64,000 nucleotides of DNA, from NCBI RefSeq assembly GCF_026239675.1, contig NZ_JAPIVQ010000001.1:558001-622000 (forward strand), read 5' to 3'. Positions within the stretch are counted from its first letter, which is position 1. Each line of letters begins with the position of its first letter. A program made the position numbers and the translations under genes. Under the pieces are notes generated by a model, which did no database searches, was not told where the DNA came from, and saw only the letters and a list, made by a program, of their open reading frames with translations. The stretch comes from Pedobacter sp. PLR (GTDB lineage: Bacteria > Bacteroidota > Bacteroidia > Sphingobacteriales > Sphingobacteriaceae). This document shows, one piece after another, positions 17,184-26,643 of the stretch.

Positions 17184-18032
17184 TTACTCTTTATCCGCAT
17201 AAATTACAATAGCACTGGAGTCAATCACCACATTTCCATCAGGATATTTTTCCTTCAGTGAATCATATACTTCTGCTTTTATTTTAGCTCTCGTAGTCTC
17301 ATCGGCTTTACTTAGTGCAGCGACAACAGGGGCCGCCACATCATTCATAATGTTCCAATAAACATCTGCTGTCCTGCAATTCATTTTCCCTGCAATTTCT
17401 ACTTCTGAAATATCAGTTAACCCAGCTTCCATAAACAGATCAGACATCACACCCGTTTTAGCGCAGCGAAACATTCCCGGGGCCCCGGGTGGCAACGCGG
17501 GTATCTCCATATTTTTATTGATCACCCCCATGGTTGCAGAAATCCAGAAATTCTTTTCAGGAATATTCCATACTGCTGCCGCAACTCTTCCTCCTGGCTT
17601 TAATACCCTTGCCATTTCCTTAGCTGCCACCTGCATGTCCGGAAAAAACATGAAACCAAAGCGGCAACTGATGGCATCAAAAGAATTGTCCGCAAATGGA
17701 AGATTGCTCACATCACAAGCCTGTGTTTCAATGTTTGTAATATTTCTTTTGGCTGCATTTTCAGCAGCGATTTCCAGCATATCTTCTGCGAGATCGGTCA
17801 GGATAACTTTTCCGGTACCCAACCTGGAGGCTATTGTTAATCCAGGCTCCCCTGTACCTGATGCAATATCAAGCACGATATCATTACTTTTGAGGTTAAG
17901 CACCCGGACAATTTCATCACCCATAGGTTTTAAAAAGTCCATCATCAGCTCATCCCATTTCTTCCAGCCAGGGGAAAATTTATTCCATAATTCTTTTTGC
18001 TGGTCACGTATAATTTCAAGTTCTTGTTCCAT
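17184..18032 (-). CDS. Class I SAM-dependent methyltransferase (UbiE/Methyltransf_11 type)
   Basis: 282 residues. The Rossmann fold shows motif I VLDIASGTGEPGLTIA (about residues 53-68), an acidic residue after the next strand (ILTDLAEDM), motif II ANLPF-like SNLPFADNSFDAISCRFGF and the post-motif ARVLKPGGRVAAAVW. It transfers a methyl group from S-adenosylmethionine; the substrate cannot be told. It follows another methyltransferase gene by 16 bp in the same direction, so the two may act on the same compound. Confidence 0.9.
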   Translation of the reverse strand: MEQELEIIRDQQKELWNKFSPGWKKWDELMMDFLKPMGDEIVRVLNLKSNDIVLDIASGTGEPGLTIASRLGTGKVILTDLAEDMLEIAAENAAKRNITNIETQACDVSNLPFADNSFDAISCRFGFMFFPDMQVAAKEMARVLKPGGRVAAAVWNIPEKNFWISATMGVINKNMEIPALPPGAPGMFRCAKTGVMSDLFMEAGLTDISEVEIAGKMNCRTADVYWNIMNDVAAPVVAALSKADETTRAKIKAEVYDSLKEKYPDGNVVIDSSAIVIYADKE

Positions 18033-18048
18033 AACATAAAAGATTAAT

Positions 18049-19131
18049 TTACTTATAAGCGATTACCGCGCTGCTTGATCCAGCCAGCGGAACAACTGAT
18101 GTTGAGCCAAAACCAACAACCTTTGCCCACCTGTTAAAGTCGGCGAAGGTGTAATCAAACCCCTCCCCGGTTTCAATTAACATGTTTAAACTCATCATCA
18201 GTCCGAAAGGATTTTGCGTTCTTTCGTCATCAATTACATTTTCAATCGCGACAAATGCACCACCAACAGGAATCGCATCATATGCTTTTTTCATAAGGAT
18301 CAGTTTTTTCTCTTCATTCCAGTCGTGAAGTATGTTCCCCATGACTACAACGTCTCCTTTAGGAATGGGTTCTGAAAAGAAATCTCCACTTTTTGTTTTT
18401 ACCCTGTCTGCCAGTTGAAAACGTTGAATGTTATCATTAGCCATTGACTCCACTGCTGGCAGATCAAAACTTGTACAGGTCATGTGATCCTGATACTTTG
18501 CAACCATCACCGAAAGTAAGCCACTTGCCCCTCCTGCGTCTGTCAATGTTTTGTACTTTGAAAAATCAAATTGCCGGGCAAATGCCATAAAATTGCCCAT
18601 CTGAATACCGCCCATTGCATTAATGAACTCCGTTAGTTTTACCGGATCTCTATAAAGTGCCACAAAAGGGTTTTCTAACCCATCTTTCACTTCATTCTGA
18701 GGTAAACCGGTAAGCAAGCCCTCTTCCAGATTCCCCCAAAAGCGATACAAACGGTTGTTTAACATTTCAAGAATGCCCCCAATATAGGAGGGCTTATTTT
18801 TATCAAGGAATAGCTCTGAATCCTTACTGTTTGAGTAACGGGCTGTTTCTAAAAGCCCCTCACGATCCAGAAATTTAAAGGCAGCCAATGCATCTAAAAA
18901 GTCATAGACACTTCGGTCTGTACACTTTAGCTGTAATGCGGTTTTAATTTGTTGTGCTGACATGGTCTTCTTTTCTGCGAGGAGACTGAACAATTGAAAG
19001 TTCACTGCAGCCAAAAGAATTTTTGAAGCCCAGAATCCGGTACCAATCTGCATAATGTTGGCAGCAGATGGTTGATTGTTCCCTTTTTCCATTTTGCTTT
19101 GATTTGTGGCTGATACCTGCGCTGGTGGCAT
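18049..19131 (-). CDS. O-methyltransferase with N-terminal dimerisation/winged-helix domain
   Basis: 360 residues. An N-terminal helical dimerisation domain (about 25-110, with FWASKILLAAVNFQLFSLL) precedes the SAM-binding domain (about 180-355) with LTDAGGASGLLSVMVAKY (GGxxG), a SFDLP acidic strand end and ILHDWNEEKK holding the catalytic His of plant-type O-methyltransferases. This matches the family of acetylserotonin and antibiotic O-methyltransferases. An AGGA lies about 9 bp before the ATG at 19131; an in-frame ATG at 19092 is an alternative start. Small-molecule substrate unknown. Confidence 0.88.
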   Translation of the reverse strand: MPPAQVSATNQSKMEKGNNQPSAANIMQIGTGFWASKILLAAVNFQLFSLLAEKKTMSAQQIKTALQLKCTDRSVYDFLDALAAFKFLDREGLLETARYSNSKDSELFLDKNKPSYIGGILEMLNNRLYRFWGNLEEGLLTGLPQNEVKDGLENPFVALYRDPVKLTEFINAMGGIQMGNFMAFARQFDFSKYKTLTDAGGASGLLSVMVAKYQDHMTCTSFDLPAVESMANDNIQRFQLADRVKTKSGDFFSEPIPKGDVVVMGNILHDWNEEKKLILMKKAYDAIPVGGAFVAIENVIDDERTQNPFGLMMSLNMLIETGEGFDYTFADFNRWAKVVGFGSTSVVPLAGSSSAVIAYK

Positions 19132-19482
19132 TCGCCGATCCTATTAAATGATATTTTTGCTGATATCAAATTCCTGAGCATCTTAAAAAACTAAGGATGA
19201 CTTCATAAAAAAAACAGAAATAACCAGGGAGATGATTAGGGTAACGGCTAATACCTGAACAGAAGAAATGGCTCTTGAGCTTCAGGTTTATAAATGCTTC
19301 GGCAAATGATGCAGGGAGATATCGCCATCTTAAAGTTAAGGATTTATTTTGATTTTATATGCACCCTAAAAACAACTGCTCCCCTGAATCTGGGATAGAC
19401 AATGATTTTCAATTTTATTTTCCCTGCTATACAATATACAACCACATTGAGCGTCTATATATATGAGAGCGTTAATTTAGAT

Positions 19483-19520
19483 AAAGGGAAATAGTCTTAG
19501 GATTATTTCCCTTTTCTTTT
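19483..19520 (+). terminator. Plus-strand terminator without an upstream gene
   Basis: A perfect 11-bp stem (AAAGGGAAATA at 19483-19493 and its complement at 19504-19514) with a 10-nt loop is followed on the plus strand by CTTTTT. No plus-strand gene precedes it for 18 kb, so it may end a small RNA or protect the next gene from readthrough. Confidence 0.6.
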
Positions 19521-19696
19521 TAAAGCTATCCCCTACCCTCCCATACGCTATTTAGCTTGAATCAATTCCCTCTTAATTCTGTCGTATTCAACCCTTTAAT
19601 TTGTCGCATACACACCGCAAATGTTACCATATTGTTGCCGATATTTACATAGTGACGCAATCAGGTTTAGGGTAGCTTTTTAAACAAAAATTTCAA

Positions 19697-19705
19697 AAGG
19701 AGGGG
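19697..19705 (+). promoter_or_regulatory. Strong Shine-Dalgarno site for the RibD-like gene
   Basis: AAGGAGGGG ends 8 nt before the ATG at 19714. Most genes in this window lack a recognisable purine-rich site, so this one stands out and fixes the start. Confidence 0.7.
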
Positions 19706-19713
19706 TAATTAAC

Positions 19714-20307
19714 ATGAGAAAATTAATTGTTTTATCATTTATTACACTGGACGGAGTGATGCAAGCTCCCGGTGGACCTGAGGAAGATACATCAGGAGGT
19801 TTCAAATATGGCGGTTGGACTGCGCCTTTTGCTGACGAAGTTTCAGGTAAAATTATGGAAAAACAGATGAAACCTGCTGATCTTCTTCTGGGTAGAAAAA
19901 CATTTGAGATTTTCGCCTCTTACTGGCCTGAACATGCGAACATTTGGCCAGGTATCAATGAGGTCACAAAATACGTCCTCTCCAAAACTATAAAAAAGTC
20001 AGATTGGGAAAACACAGTCTTCCTTACAAGCCTGGCAGATATCAAGAACCTCAAAAATTCAACGGGTTCTGACCTCAAAGTTTGGGGCAGCTCCAGGCTT
20101 GTTCAGCTACTCCTGAAGCATGATTTAGTGGATGAACTCTGGCTCAATATTCACCCCTTGCTTCTTGGTAAAGGTAAAAAGCTGTTTGACAATGATGCGA
20201 TTCCGGCAACATTTGAATTAATAGAGAACTTTGTTACACCAACTGGTGTGGTTATGGCCAATTACAAGCGATCTGGTAAAGTCAGGACAGGCACTGTTGG
20301 TGCTTAA
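19714..20307 (+). CDS. Dihydrofolate reductase-family protein (RibD C-terminal domain)
   Basis: 197 residues, one RibD_C/DHFR-like domain: MRKLIVLSFITLDGVMQAPG at the start, LLLGRKTFEIFASYWP, LKVWGSSRLVQLLLKHDLVDELWL and HPLLLGKGKKLF. The family binds NAD(P)H and reduces pterin-like or ribityl substrates, though most stand-alone members are uncharacterised (YyaP/YwjB type). It is a single-gene unit with its own strong ribosome-binding site. The last ten residues (GKVRTGTVGA) look like an extra tail beyond the domain. Confidence 0.9.
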   Translation: MRKLIVLSFITLDGVMQAPGGPEEDTSGGFKYGGWTAPFADEVSGKIMEKQMKPADLLLGRKTFEIFASYWPEHANIWPGINEVTKYVLSKTIKKSDWENTVFLTSLADIKNLKNSTGSDLKVWGSSRLVQLLLKHDLVDELWLNIHPLLLGKGKKLFDNDAIPATFELIENFVTPTGVVMANYKRSGKVRTGTVGA

Positions 20308-20341
20308 GGAAACGCAATAATTTAACGACAAAAAGCACGAA

Positions 20342-20364
20342 TCGCTAATTATAGGTTTTAGCGA
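20342..20364 (+). terminator. Weak hairpin after the RibD-like gene
   Basis: TCGCTAA (20342-20348) and TTAGCGA (20358-20364) form a 7-bp stem followed by ATTTTATG. It lies between two convergent genes and could be a weak terminator for the plus-strand gene. Confidence 0.35.
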
Positions 20365-20443
20365 ATTTTATGTAAATGCAACATTGCTATAATTATTGAT
20401 CAGGGGATCAATCCATTCAATCGTTACGATAAAAGAATAGCGC

Positions 20444-22024
20444 TTACAAATGTCTGGTCTGGTAGCTTCTTGCCATCAAACTTACTATGGCCAAAGCCAC
20501 ATTTACACCCAATATCAGGAGCATAAACAGGGTCATGTTCTGGTGAGGTAAGCTACCCAGGTAGTCCGTTACCGGTAACTTGTTTACTACGCAATAGGTA
20601 AGCAAAAAGAAAAACACCTCAAACAGCTTTTTGCCGCCGGTTAGCATCCCCAGGGCTACTGCTAACAAAACAATGAGTATTGCCCCATTCATGATATTGA
20701 CAACAGCATAGGTATCAGCGGCTATAGCACAGCGGATGATCACTGGCAAACACAGTCCGAGGGCCAAAATGACACCGGCCAAAATCTGAGCAGGTAGCAT
20801 CCGCTGCAAAGGCTTGTAAGCAGCATAGGCAAAGTAATGGACGCGGTTGCTCTGCTCTTTGGTTGCCAGTTCCGACCAGCGGGTTACCTGAAAAAACAGC
20901 AATATGGGCAATAAATAGCTGTAGGCTATGCTTAATGGCACAAAACACATGGCCAGCCATAAGCCAGCATTCAACAGCCACAACCATTTGTTGCCCTGCC
21001 TGATCAGCAACAAGAATTCTGTCTTCACAAGGGGGAAAATCCCATAATCGAAATTGAGGGCTGGCAAGCCTGCCCTGCTCAGCCCGATAGACTTAGCCAT
21101 AGGTTTGACTTCTGCGATACTCACCATTTCTTTTTTCTTCTTTTTAGTGCTTACCGCTTGCCTGAAATCAAAGCGGTGAAAAAACAGAGAAGAGCTATAA
21201 ACCAACACTAAACCCAGGCCCATCCACATTAAGCGGCTCCCAATAAATACGGCAGACCAATCAAGGCCTTCCCAGGTAAAGGGTTTGTAGGCTCTCTGAC
21301 CATTAAAAAGAAAGCCAAAGGATACTTTTTTGATGTCTTCACCATAATGGCTATTGATATGATCAGTTATACTACTCGTAATCAAACTTAAACCGAATGG
21401 ATCAAAAGCCCCGGTGGTTTGGGCTCCGCTTTTGCTATTGATGAGCGACATGCAGATACCGCAGAGTGCAAAATAGGCTATGAATTGCAGGATACTGCGC
21501 TTCCCTAAAAACACCTCCCCCACTACAGCCAGGCTTGCCACGACAAACAATGCGGGTACGGCAAAAAATAGATAAGGCAATATAAAATTGCTTAAAACAA
21601 AGGGATAGCCGGTTCCACGGATAAAAAACACTCCTATGCTTACGCTAAAGGTAATACCAGCAATGGTAAGTAGTACCAGATAATTGCTCAGCTGTTTACT
21701 CAACAGGTATTTAAAGTTGCTGATTGGCGTAGTGGCGATGATGAGGCCGACTTCGGTTTCAATGTCTTTTTTGATACCACTGTTGATCAGCATAAAACCA
21801 AAATAAGACAACATGATGGTGGTCATAATGCCGGATACATAACCCACCCAGGCAGAATTATAGACCCCTTTATACCCTGCAGCACTTAAGGTGGTATAGC
21901 TGGCATTTTGGGCAGGTATAAATGAGTAGGCCATAAAAATAGTAACGGCCAGCGTAATCAAAAAGGAATAGCTTCGGGTACGTTGCAGGTAATCAGCTTT
22001 GATGATCGGGTAAATATAAGGCAT
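20444..22024 (-). CDS. ABC transporter permease (ABC-2 type)
   Basis: 526 residues with about 12 hydrophobic segments in two six-helix halves, split by a soluble basic linker near residues 285-315 (KKKKKEMVSIAEVKPM). The N-terminus has the cytoplasmic amphipathic start of ABC-2 permeases (YPIIKADYLQRTRSYSFL). It forms the membrane part of an exporter with the ATPase 4 bp upstream. No binding protein or periplasmic partner is encoded nearby. The double-length permease suggests one chain may provide both halves. Substrate unknown. Confidence 0.85.
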   Translation of the reverse strand: MPYIYPIIKADYLQRTRSYSFLITLAVTIFMAYSFIPAQNASYTTLSAAGYKGVYNSAWVGYVSGIMTTIMLSYFGFMLINSGIKKDIETEVGLIIATTPISNFKYLLSKQLSNYLVLLTIAGITFSVSIGVFFIRGTGYPFVLSNFILPYLFFAVPALFVVASLAVVGEVFLGKRSILQFIAYFALCGICMSLINSKSGAQTTGAFDPFGLSLITSSITDHINSHYGEDIKKVSFGFLFNGQRAYKPFTWEGLDWSAVFIGSRLMWMGLGLVLVYSSSLFFHRFDFRQAVSTKKKKKEMVSIAEVKPMAKSIGLSRAGLPALNFDYGIFPLVKTEFLLLIRQGNKWLWLLNAGLWLAMCFVPLSIAYSYLLPILLFFQVTRWSELATKEQSNRVHYFAYAAYKPLQRMLPAQILAGVILALGLCLPVIIRCAIAADTYAVVNIMNGAILIVLLAVALGMLTGGKKLFEVFFFLLTYCVVNKLPVTDYLGSLPHQNMTLFMLLILGVNVALAIVSLMARSYQTRHL

Positions 22025-22028
22025 ACGC

Positions 22029-22901
22029 TTAGCTATTATTATGGGTTAAAAACAAGTAGGCATCCTCTAAGGTCGCGGTAACCTGGATCGACAATGGAGC
22101 TGCCGCATGGGCTGTACTGATATAGCGAACCTTTATCTTATCAGCCTGGCGTGCAGTATCAATTACTTTAAACTGGTGTTTAAAGGCGTTAAGGTCAGCA
22201 TTGTCCAATAGCACTTCAAAAATGCGGCCCTCAGCCTGTTTGATGATATCGTATTGTGGGGCATGTGTGATCAGTTTGCCTTCCTGCATAATGGCTACCT
22301 CATCAGCAATGGTCTCAATATCGGATACAATGTGCGAGGAAAGGATGATGATGCTATCCTGCGCCAGGTCTGCGATCAACTGACGAAACCGCATTCTTTC
22401 TTCAGGATCCAGTCCCACAGTAGGTTCATCAAAAATCAATACTTTGGGATCATTAAGCAACGCCTGCGCGATGCCAATACGTTGTTTCATCCCTCCGGAG
22501 TAAGTGCCAATTGGCCTTTTGGCATCAGCGGTCAGGTTAACGCCTTCTAAAAGCAGGTCAATCCGCTGCCGAAGCCCTTTGCCCCCCAGGCCTTTCATGG
22601 CGGCTATATATTCCAAAAATTCGTAAGCGTTAAGGTTGGGGTACACGCCAAAATCCTGTGGCAGGTAGCCCAGTACTTTACGGATCGAATTGGGGTTTTG
22701 CACAATGTCTGTCCCCCCTAAATGGAGGCTTCCGGCAGAAGGTTTGCTAATGGTGGCAATAATCTTCATCAGTGTAGATTTACCAGCACCATTTGGACCC
22801 AGTAAGCCCAGTACTCCTTTGTTCATGGTCAGTGAAAAGTTGGAAACTGCAGTCTTTTGTGCGTTGTATTGTTTGCTAAGGTTGGTTATGGTGAGCGTCA
22901 T
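22029..22901 (-). CDS. ABC transporter ATP-binding protein
   Basis: 290 residues. All ATPase motifs are present: Walker A GLLGPNGAGKSTLMK, Q-loop in LGYLPQDFGVYPN, signature YSGGMKQRIGIAQAL, Walker B VLIFDEPTVGLDPEE, and the switch His in ILSSHIVSDIE. The last 70 residues form the extension typical of multidrug/ABC-2 ATPases. It is the first gene of a two-gene leftward operon with the permease. Confidence 0.95.
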   Translation of the reverse strand: MTLTITNLSKQYNAQKTAVSNFSLTMNKGVLGLLGPNGAGKSTLMKIIATISKPSAGSLHLGGTDIVQNPNSIRKVLGYLPQDFGVYPNLNAYEFLEYIAAMKGLGGKGLRQRIDLLLEGVNLTADAKRPIGTYSGGMKQRIGIAQALLNDPKVLIFDEPTVGLDPEERMRFRQLIADLAQDSIIILSSHIVSDIETIADEVAIMQEGKLITHAPQYDIIKQAEGRIFEVLLDNADLNAFKHQFKVIDTARQADKIKVRYISTAHAAAPLSIQVTATLEDAYLFLTHNNS

Positions 22902-23041
22902 GTTTCAAGTTGTATACCGGTTTGACATCGTTTTGACACCTTAAGTTACAGCAAGAGAAAGAAATAGGTTTACCTTAATAAATGGCACAAAATTAGCTCT
23001 AAGCTTTGAACTTTTTGTAAAACCTTTTAATTTAAGCTGAA

Positions 23042-25585
23042 TTGTCACACCGCACCTATTTATACAATATCAATACCCCATCAGTTGCAGAAGATACCGA
23101 CACCATGATGATGGAATGGGGATATGAAATGCCGCTAATGCTTCAGCCCTTATTAATTGAAGGCGGTTTCATTTCCGGTAATAACTACAACAATTTCGTA
23201 GAATTTAACGATTCCGGTTTATATTATAATGCCAAAGCCGGCCTTGAAAACCTGAAGCGGTTTTATAATTTTTTGGAGGACCAGCCAGACCTGATCGAAA
23301 ATATAAAAAAATTTAAAGAGGCCAGGGACAAATTGTTCAATTACTTAGACCAGCTTGACGGAGATTATTTCCACCTCGATATGTGGGATGTATTAAACAT
23401 GGAGGACAAGCCTCATGCTGAGCAGGCAAAGGATTGGCTGGCAACCATAGCACATAACAATCAGGTAATTACAGCGGCTATGGAATCAGGCGACTCCAGC
23501 CTTCTGAATTATAAGGAGCTTAAAGATGTCAGTGCTGCTTTTACCACCTTTCCAAAATTGCTGAATTATGAAGATTATGATTATGGCTGGACCTGTATCT
23601 GGCAGCCTTATGAACAAGAATCTGAGTTTGAAATATTCGAAGAAAATCAGCTCTGGGGGCTTAAGGATAAAGAAGGCAGGGTATTACTAAATCCTTATTT
23701 TGATGAATTCTTTATGTTTGGTCCGCAAGACCTGGCGGTAGTCTCAAAAAACGGCAAATATGGTTATGTGGATACTACTGGCAAAATTGCGATTCCATTG
23801 ACCTGGGACGATGCTTTTGACTTCGAAGAATCAGGGGTCGCTGTGGTTGTGTTACAAGAAAAAACAGGACTGATCAATACGAGCGGCACCCAAATCACCG
23901 GACTCATCTATGATGACCTTAAAGTTATTGAAGAGGGAGACTTTTATAATGCAAAAATAGATGGACTTTGGGGTACCATCAATACTTCCGGAAAAGTCGG
24001 TATTGCTTTTGAACATGAAAATGAAATCCAGGCTGGCTATGGTTTTTTCCACATTGAGGTAACTGACAAGAAAGATCAAAAGATCTTCAATGAGTTTTCC
24101 AAATACCTGGGCGAATTTCCAATTCAGACTATAGAAAACCTGGAGGGTGGACTCCTACTCATAAAACCTCATAAAGGATTCAAATTCAGCTCCATATACA
24201 AAAAAGATGGAACGTTACTGGATAGCGGATTTGAAAAAATAAGTCGCGAAACAAATTTCCCCGATCTGCTGGTAATAAAAAAAGACAAAAAACACGGTAT
24301 CATCAGCAGGAAAACTGAAAACTATGTCCTACCCTGCCAATCCGATGCAATTTTGGATATCGGGATTACCATAGATGGGAATCGTGCTGACATGGCATTG
24401 ATCCGGCAGGGCGATCAAAAAGGGATTTACAATGGGAATCCGGAACAGTTATCCTGGCTCATCCCAGCCGATAATTATCAGGAGATCATCTGGCTGGACG
24501 AAACAGTTTTCGCTCTGCAGAAAAATAAAAAGTGGAGCATTGCAAACCTGGCAAACCATGACTTTAGCGACTATGAGTTTGACCTGATTGCCCGAAAACC
24601 TGCTGAAGATGGCTTTGCCTATGCTTTCAGAGAAGACAAAGTATATACAGTTAGCGCGACGAATATCAGCGCAACCGATAAAGCAGTTGCACTGGAACAT
24701 GCCGGCGATTATTACGTTTACTATTTTGAATATGAAAGCAGGAAAAGGCTTTTAGCCTATGGAAAAGGGCGGAAAATGAATGAACAACAGCTCCATGATG
24801 AACTGAGCCCTGTAGATACCTTATTTGAACTTGCCGAACAAGCTTTTCTGAATGAAGACTATGCCAAAGCCATATATTTCTATACCATCTCATCAGAAAA
24901 AGGCCATACTCCTTCCATGAATAATCTTGCACATATTTATTATATCATTAAAGGATTTGAAGATGATGATAAAGCCTTCTTTTGGTATCACAAGGGAGCT
25001 TTAGCAGATAATCAGAATACGATGAATGGACTGGGCATGTGTTACAAATCCGGCACTGGCTGCCGGGCAGATATCGAAAAGGCAATTTACTGGTTAAATA
25101 AAGCTGCTGAAGCGCAACTGGCACTGGCTAACAACAACCTTGGGGATATTTATTCAGACGAAGAGCTTCCCCACTTTAATTTGGATAAGGCGCTGGAGCA
25201 CTATCTGGCAGCTGCAGACCAGGGTGAACCCAAATACAATTGGTTAGGCTATCTGTACGATTCAAAAGAGGAGTACGAAAAGGCACTGGAATACTATCAG
25301 TCAGGCGCAAACGAAGGACATGAAATTGCAACCTACAATCTTGCTGTTTTACATGGCCACGGACTAGGAACCGAAAAAAACATTGAATTAGCAGTAAAGT
25401 ACTTTAGGATTTCGCTAGACCTTGGATATCCTCATGCACACATAGAGCTCGCTAGAATTTACAGAAATGAACCCGGGTTTAAGGACGAAAACAAAGTGGC
25501 AGAACATATTAAAGAAGCGAGAGCAGCAGAAATAGAGATTCCGGAAGACCTCTTGGTAAAAAAGAAGGGCTGGTTTGATTTTTAG
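23042..25585 (+). CDS. WG-repeat and Sel1-repeat protein
   Basis: 847 residues from a TTG start (an in-frame stop lies 6 bp upstream, and no better start is near). Residues 1-200 are unassigned. WG beta-repeats follow from about 204 (WGLKDKEGRVLLNPYFDEF, then KYGYVDTTGKIAIPLTWDD and TGLINTSGTQITG) to about 330, with weaker copies beyond. From about 593 to 835 there are Sel1/TPR-like helical repeats (AIYFYTISSEKGHTPSMNNL, AIYWLNKAAEAQLALANNNL). Both repeat types bind proteins. There is no signal peptide, so it is probably cytoplasmic. It starts the kinase/phosphatase/SEDS cluster and may be its scaffold; that role is inference. Confidence 0.85.
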   Translation: MSHRTYLYNINTPSVAEDTDTMMMEWGYEMPLMLQPLLIEGGFISGNNYNNFVEFNDSGLYYNAKAGLENLKRFYNFLEDQPDLIENIKKFKEARDKLFNYLDQLDGDYFHLDMWDVLNMEDKPHAEQAKDWLATIAHNNQVITAAMESGDSSLLNYKELKDVSAAFTTFPKLLNYEDYDYGWTCIWQPYEQESEFEIFEENQLWGLKDKEGRVLLNPYFDEFFMFGPQDLAVVSKNGKYGYVDTTGKIAIPLTWDDAFDFEESGVAVVVLQEKTGLINTSGTQITGLIYDDLKVIEEGDFYNAKIDGLWGTINTSGKVGIAFEHENEIQAGYGFFHIEVTDKKDQKIFNEFSKYLGEFPIQTIENLEGGLLLIKPHKGFKFSSIYKKDGTLLDSGFEKISRETNFPDLLVIKKDKKHGIISRKTENYVLPCQSDAILDIGITIDGNRADMALIRQGDQKGIYNGNPEQLSWLIPADNYQEIIWLDETVFALQKNKKWSIANLANHDFSDYEFDLIARKPAEDGFAYAFREDKVYTVSATNISATDKAVALEHAGDYYVYYFEYESRKRLLAYGKGRKMNEQQLHDELSPVDTLFELAEQAFLNEDYAKAIYFYTISSEKGHTPSMNNLAHIYYIIKGFEDDDKAFFWYHKGALADNQNTMNGLGMCYKSGTGCRADIEKAIYWLNKAAEAQLALANNNLGDIYSDEELPHFNLDKALEHYLAAADQGEPKYNWLGYLYDSKEEYEKALEYYQSGANEGHEIATYNLAVLHGHGLGTEKNIELAVKYFRISLDLGYPHAHIELARIYRNEPGFKDENKVAEHIKEARAAEIEIPEDLLVKKKGWFDF

Positions 25586-25689
25586 GTGGTTTGACACTAA
25601 AGTCCCTGAAAGAGAATCGTGGCTTTATACACTGAAATACCTAGCTTTACCGTTATAATAAAATTCACAAGCATATTAAACGTTCATAA

Positions 25690-26640
25690 ATGGAAGAAAA
25701 ACCTTCTTTTTGGCAGCGAATAGGCATACAAGATTGGTTTTTAAGTAACAATAACACCGATCCTGTAGCCAAAGCTCAGCCGCTTACGCCCGATACCGTT
25801 TATACCTACATCATTGAGAAATTCAAAGAATCGATTGCGGAACTCTCCTTTGCAGAACGCGTGGTTTTTTACCATGAATATATCATTTGCTTAAACACCG
25901 ATGATTACCGCGCATTTATGGACAACAGGAACGGCCTCTTCGGATTAATTGCGCAAGAATCTGTAAAGAAGTTTTATGAACTATTGAACGACTATGCCGC
26001 TACCGGTAAAAGAGTGGAACCATCCAGCAATAAATGGGTATTTCGCTTTGTTTCACACCCGGACTACAAACCCGGCGACAAAGGATTTATTGGTAAATTA
26101 ATGCCTGATGGCGGACAGAAACAGGAAAACCTGAGGGTTACTTTTATTCCCAGACAAACGGGAATGGCCCAAACATTCGACATCAGTAATGACATCCTCA
26201 AGGATTTCATATTTTACAGCGAGGGCTATTATGAAATCCCATACCTGGCCAATTTAAAATTCGCCCCGAAACAGGAAGTGGCAGCAGAAAATGTAGTATT
26301 GGCAAGGTATGAAACTACCCTACCTGATAAGGCTTATTCCGGACAAAAACTAGAATACCTGATGAAGTCTAATGAGATCATCATTTCAGGAAACGAGGAA
26401 ACCAGAGAAGACGCGAATGTTTTCAAGATTCCATCTGAATGGGTAAACTCCCCACACTTGCAAATCAGGTATTCTAAGACGGAAGATAAGTTCTTTCTTT
26501 CCTCCTTTGGGGAGAAAACCATCCTAAACGAAAACCTGGTCGAGCGGAGTAATCCGGATAATCCGAAATGGGTAGAATTACCCCTGAATTCAAGAATCAT
26601 CCTGAACGGAATTATTGGCATCAATATATTTAAAGCCTAA
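25690..26640 (+). CDS. Uncharacterised protein with degenerate FHA-like C-terminus
   Basis: 316 residues, no signal peptide or membrane helix. The N-terminal 130 residues are helical and unassigned (FKESIAELSFAERVVFYHEY). The last 90 residues follow the strand order of an FHA domain (IIISGNEE, then LQIRYSKTEDKFFLSSFG, then WVELPLNSRIILNGIIGI), but the GR and SRxHA phosphothreonine-binding motifs are replaced. So it is at most an FHA-like fold without the usual phospho-binding residues. It sits between the WG/Sel1 gene (104 bp) and the small membrane peptide (3 bp), in the kinase/phosphatase operon. Confidence 0.7.
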   Translation: MEEKPSFWQRIGIQDWFLSNNNTDPVAKAQPLTPDTVYTYIIEKFKESIAELSFAERVVFYHEYIICLNTDDYRAFMDNRNGLFGLIAQESVKKFYELLNDYAATGKRVEPSSNKWVFRFVSHPDYKPGDKGFIGKLMPDGGQKQENLRVTFIPRQTGMAQTFDISNDILKDFIFYSEGYYEIPYLANLKFAPKQEVAAENVVLARYETTLPDKAYSGQKLEYLMKSNEIIISGNEETREDANVFKIPSEWVNSPHLQIRYSKTEDKFFLSSFGEKTILNENLVERSNPDNPKWVELPLNSRIILNGIIGINIFKA

Positions 26641-26643
26641 TGT

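Larger units (their letters stand above)
19132..19713. other. 582-bp intergenic region with an orphan plus-strand terminator
   Basis: No convincing coding frame. The region lies between divergent genes, so it should hold both promoters. Its clearest element is the hairpin at 19483-19520. A 35-codon plus-strand frame (ATG near 19361) has no support and is not called. The last 20 bp hold an unusually strong ribosome-binding site for the next gene. Confidence 0.6.

Noticed and set aside
17016..17261. 81-residue plus-strand open frame
   Set aside because: It runs through the terminator at 17125-17160 and into the methyltransferase gene on the other strand, and encodes no recognisable domain.
17518..18039. 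173-residue plus-strand open frame
   Set aside because: It lies entirely antisense to the methyltransferase gene, whose motifs are intact, and its Ser-rich sequence has no family likeness.
19361..19468. 35-codon plus-strand frame in the 582-bp gap
   Set aside because: No ribosome-binding site, no hydrophobic or domain-like character, and AT-rich low-complexity surroundings.
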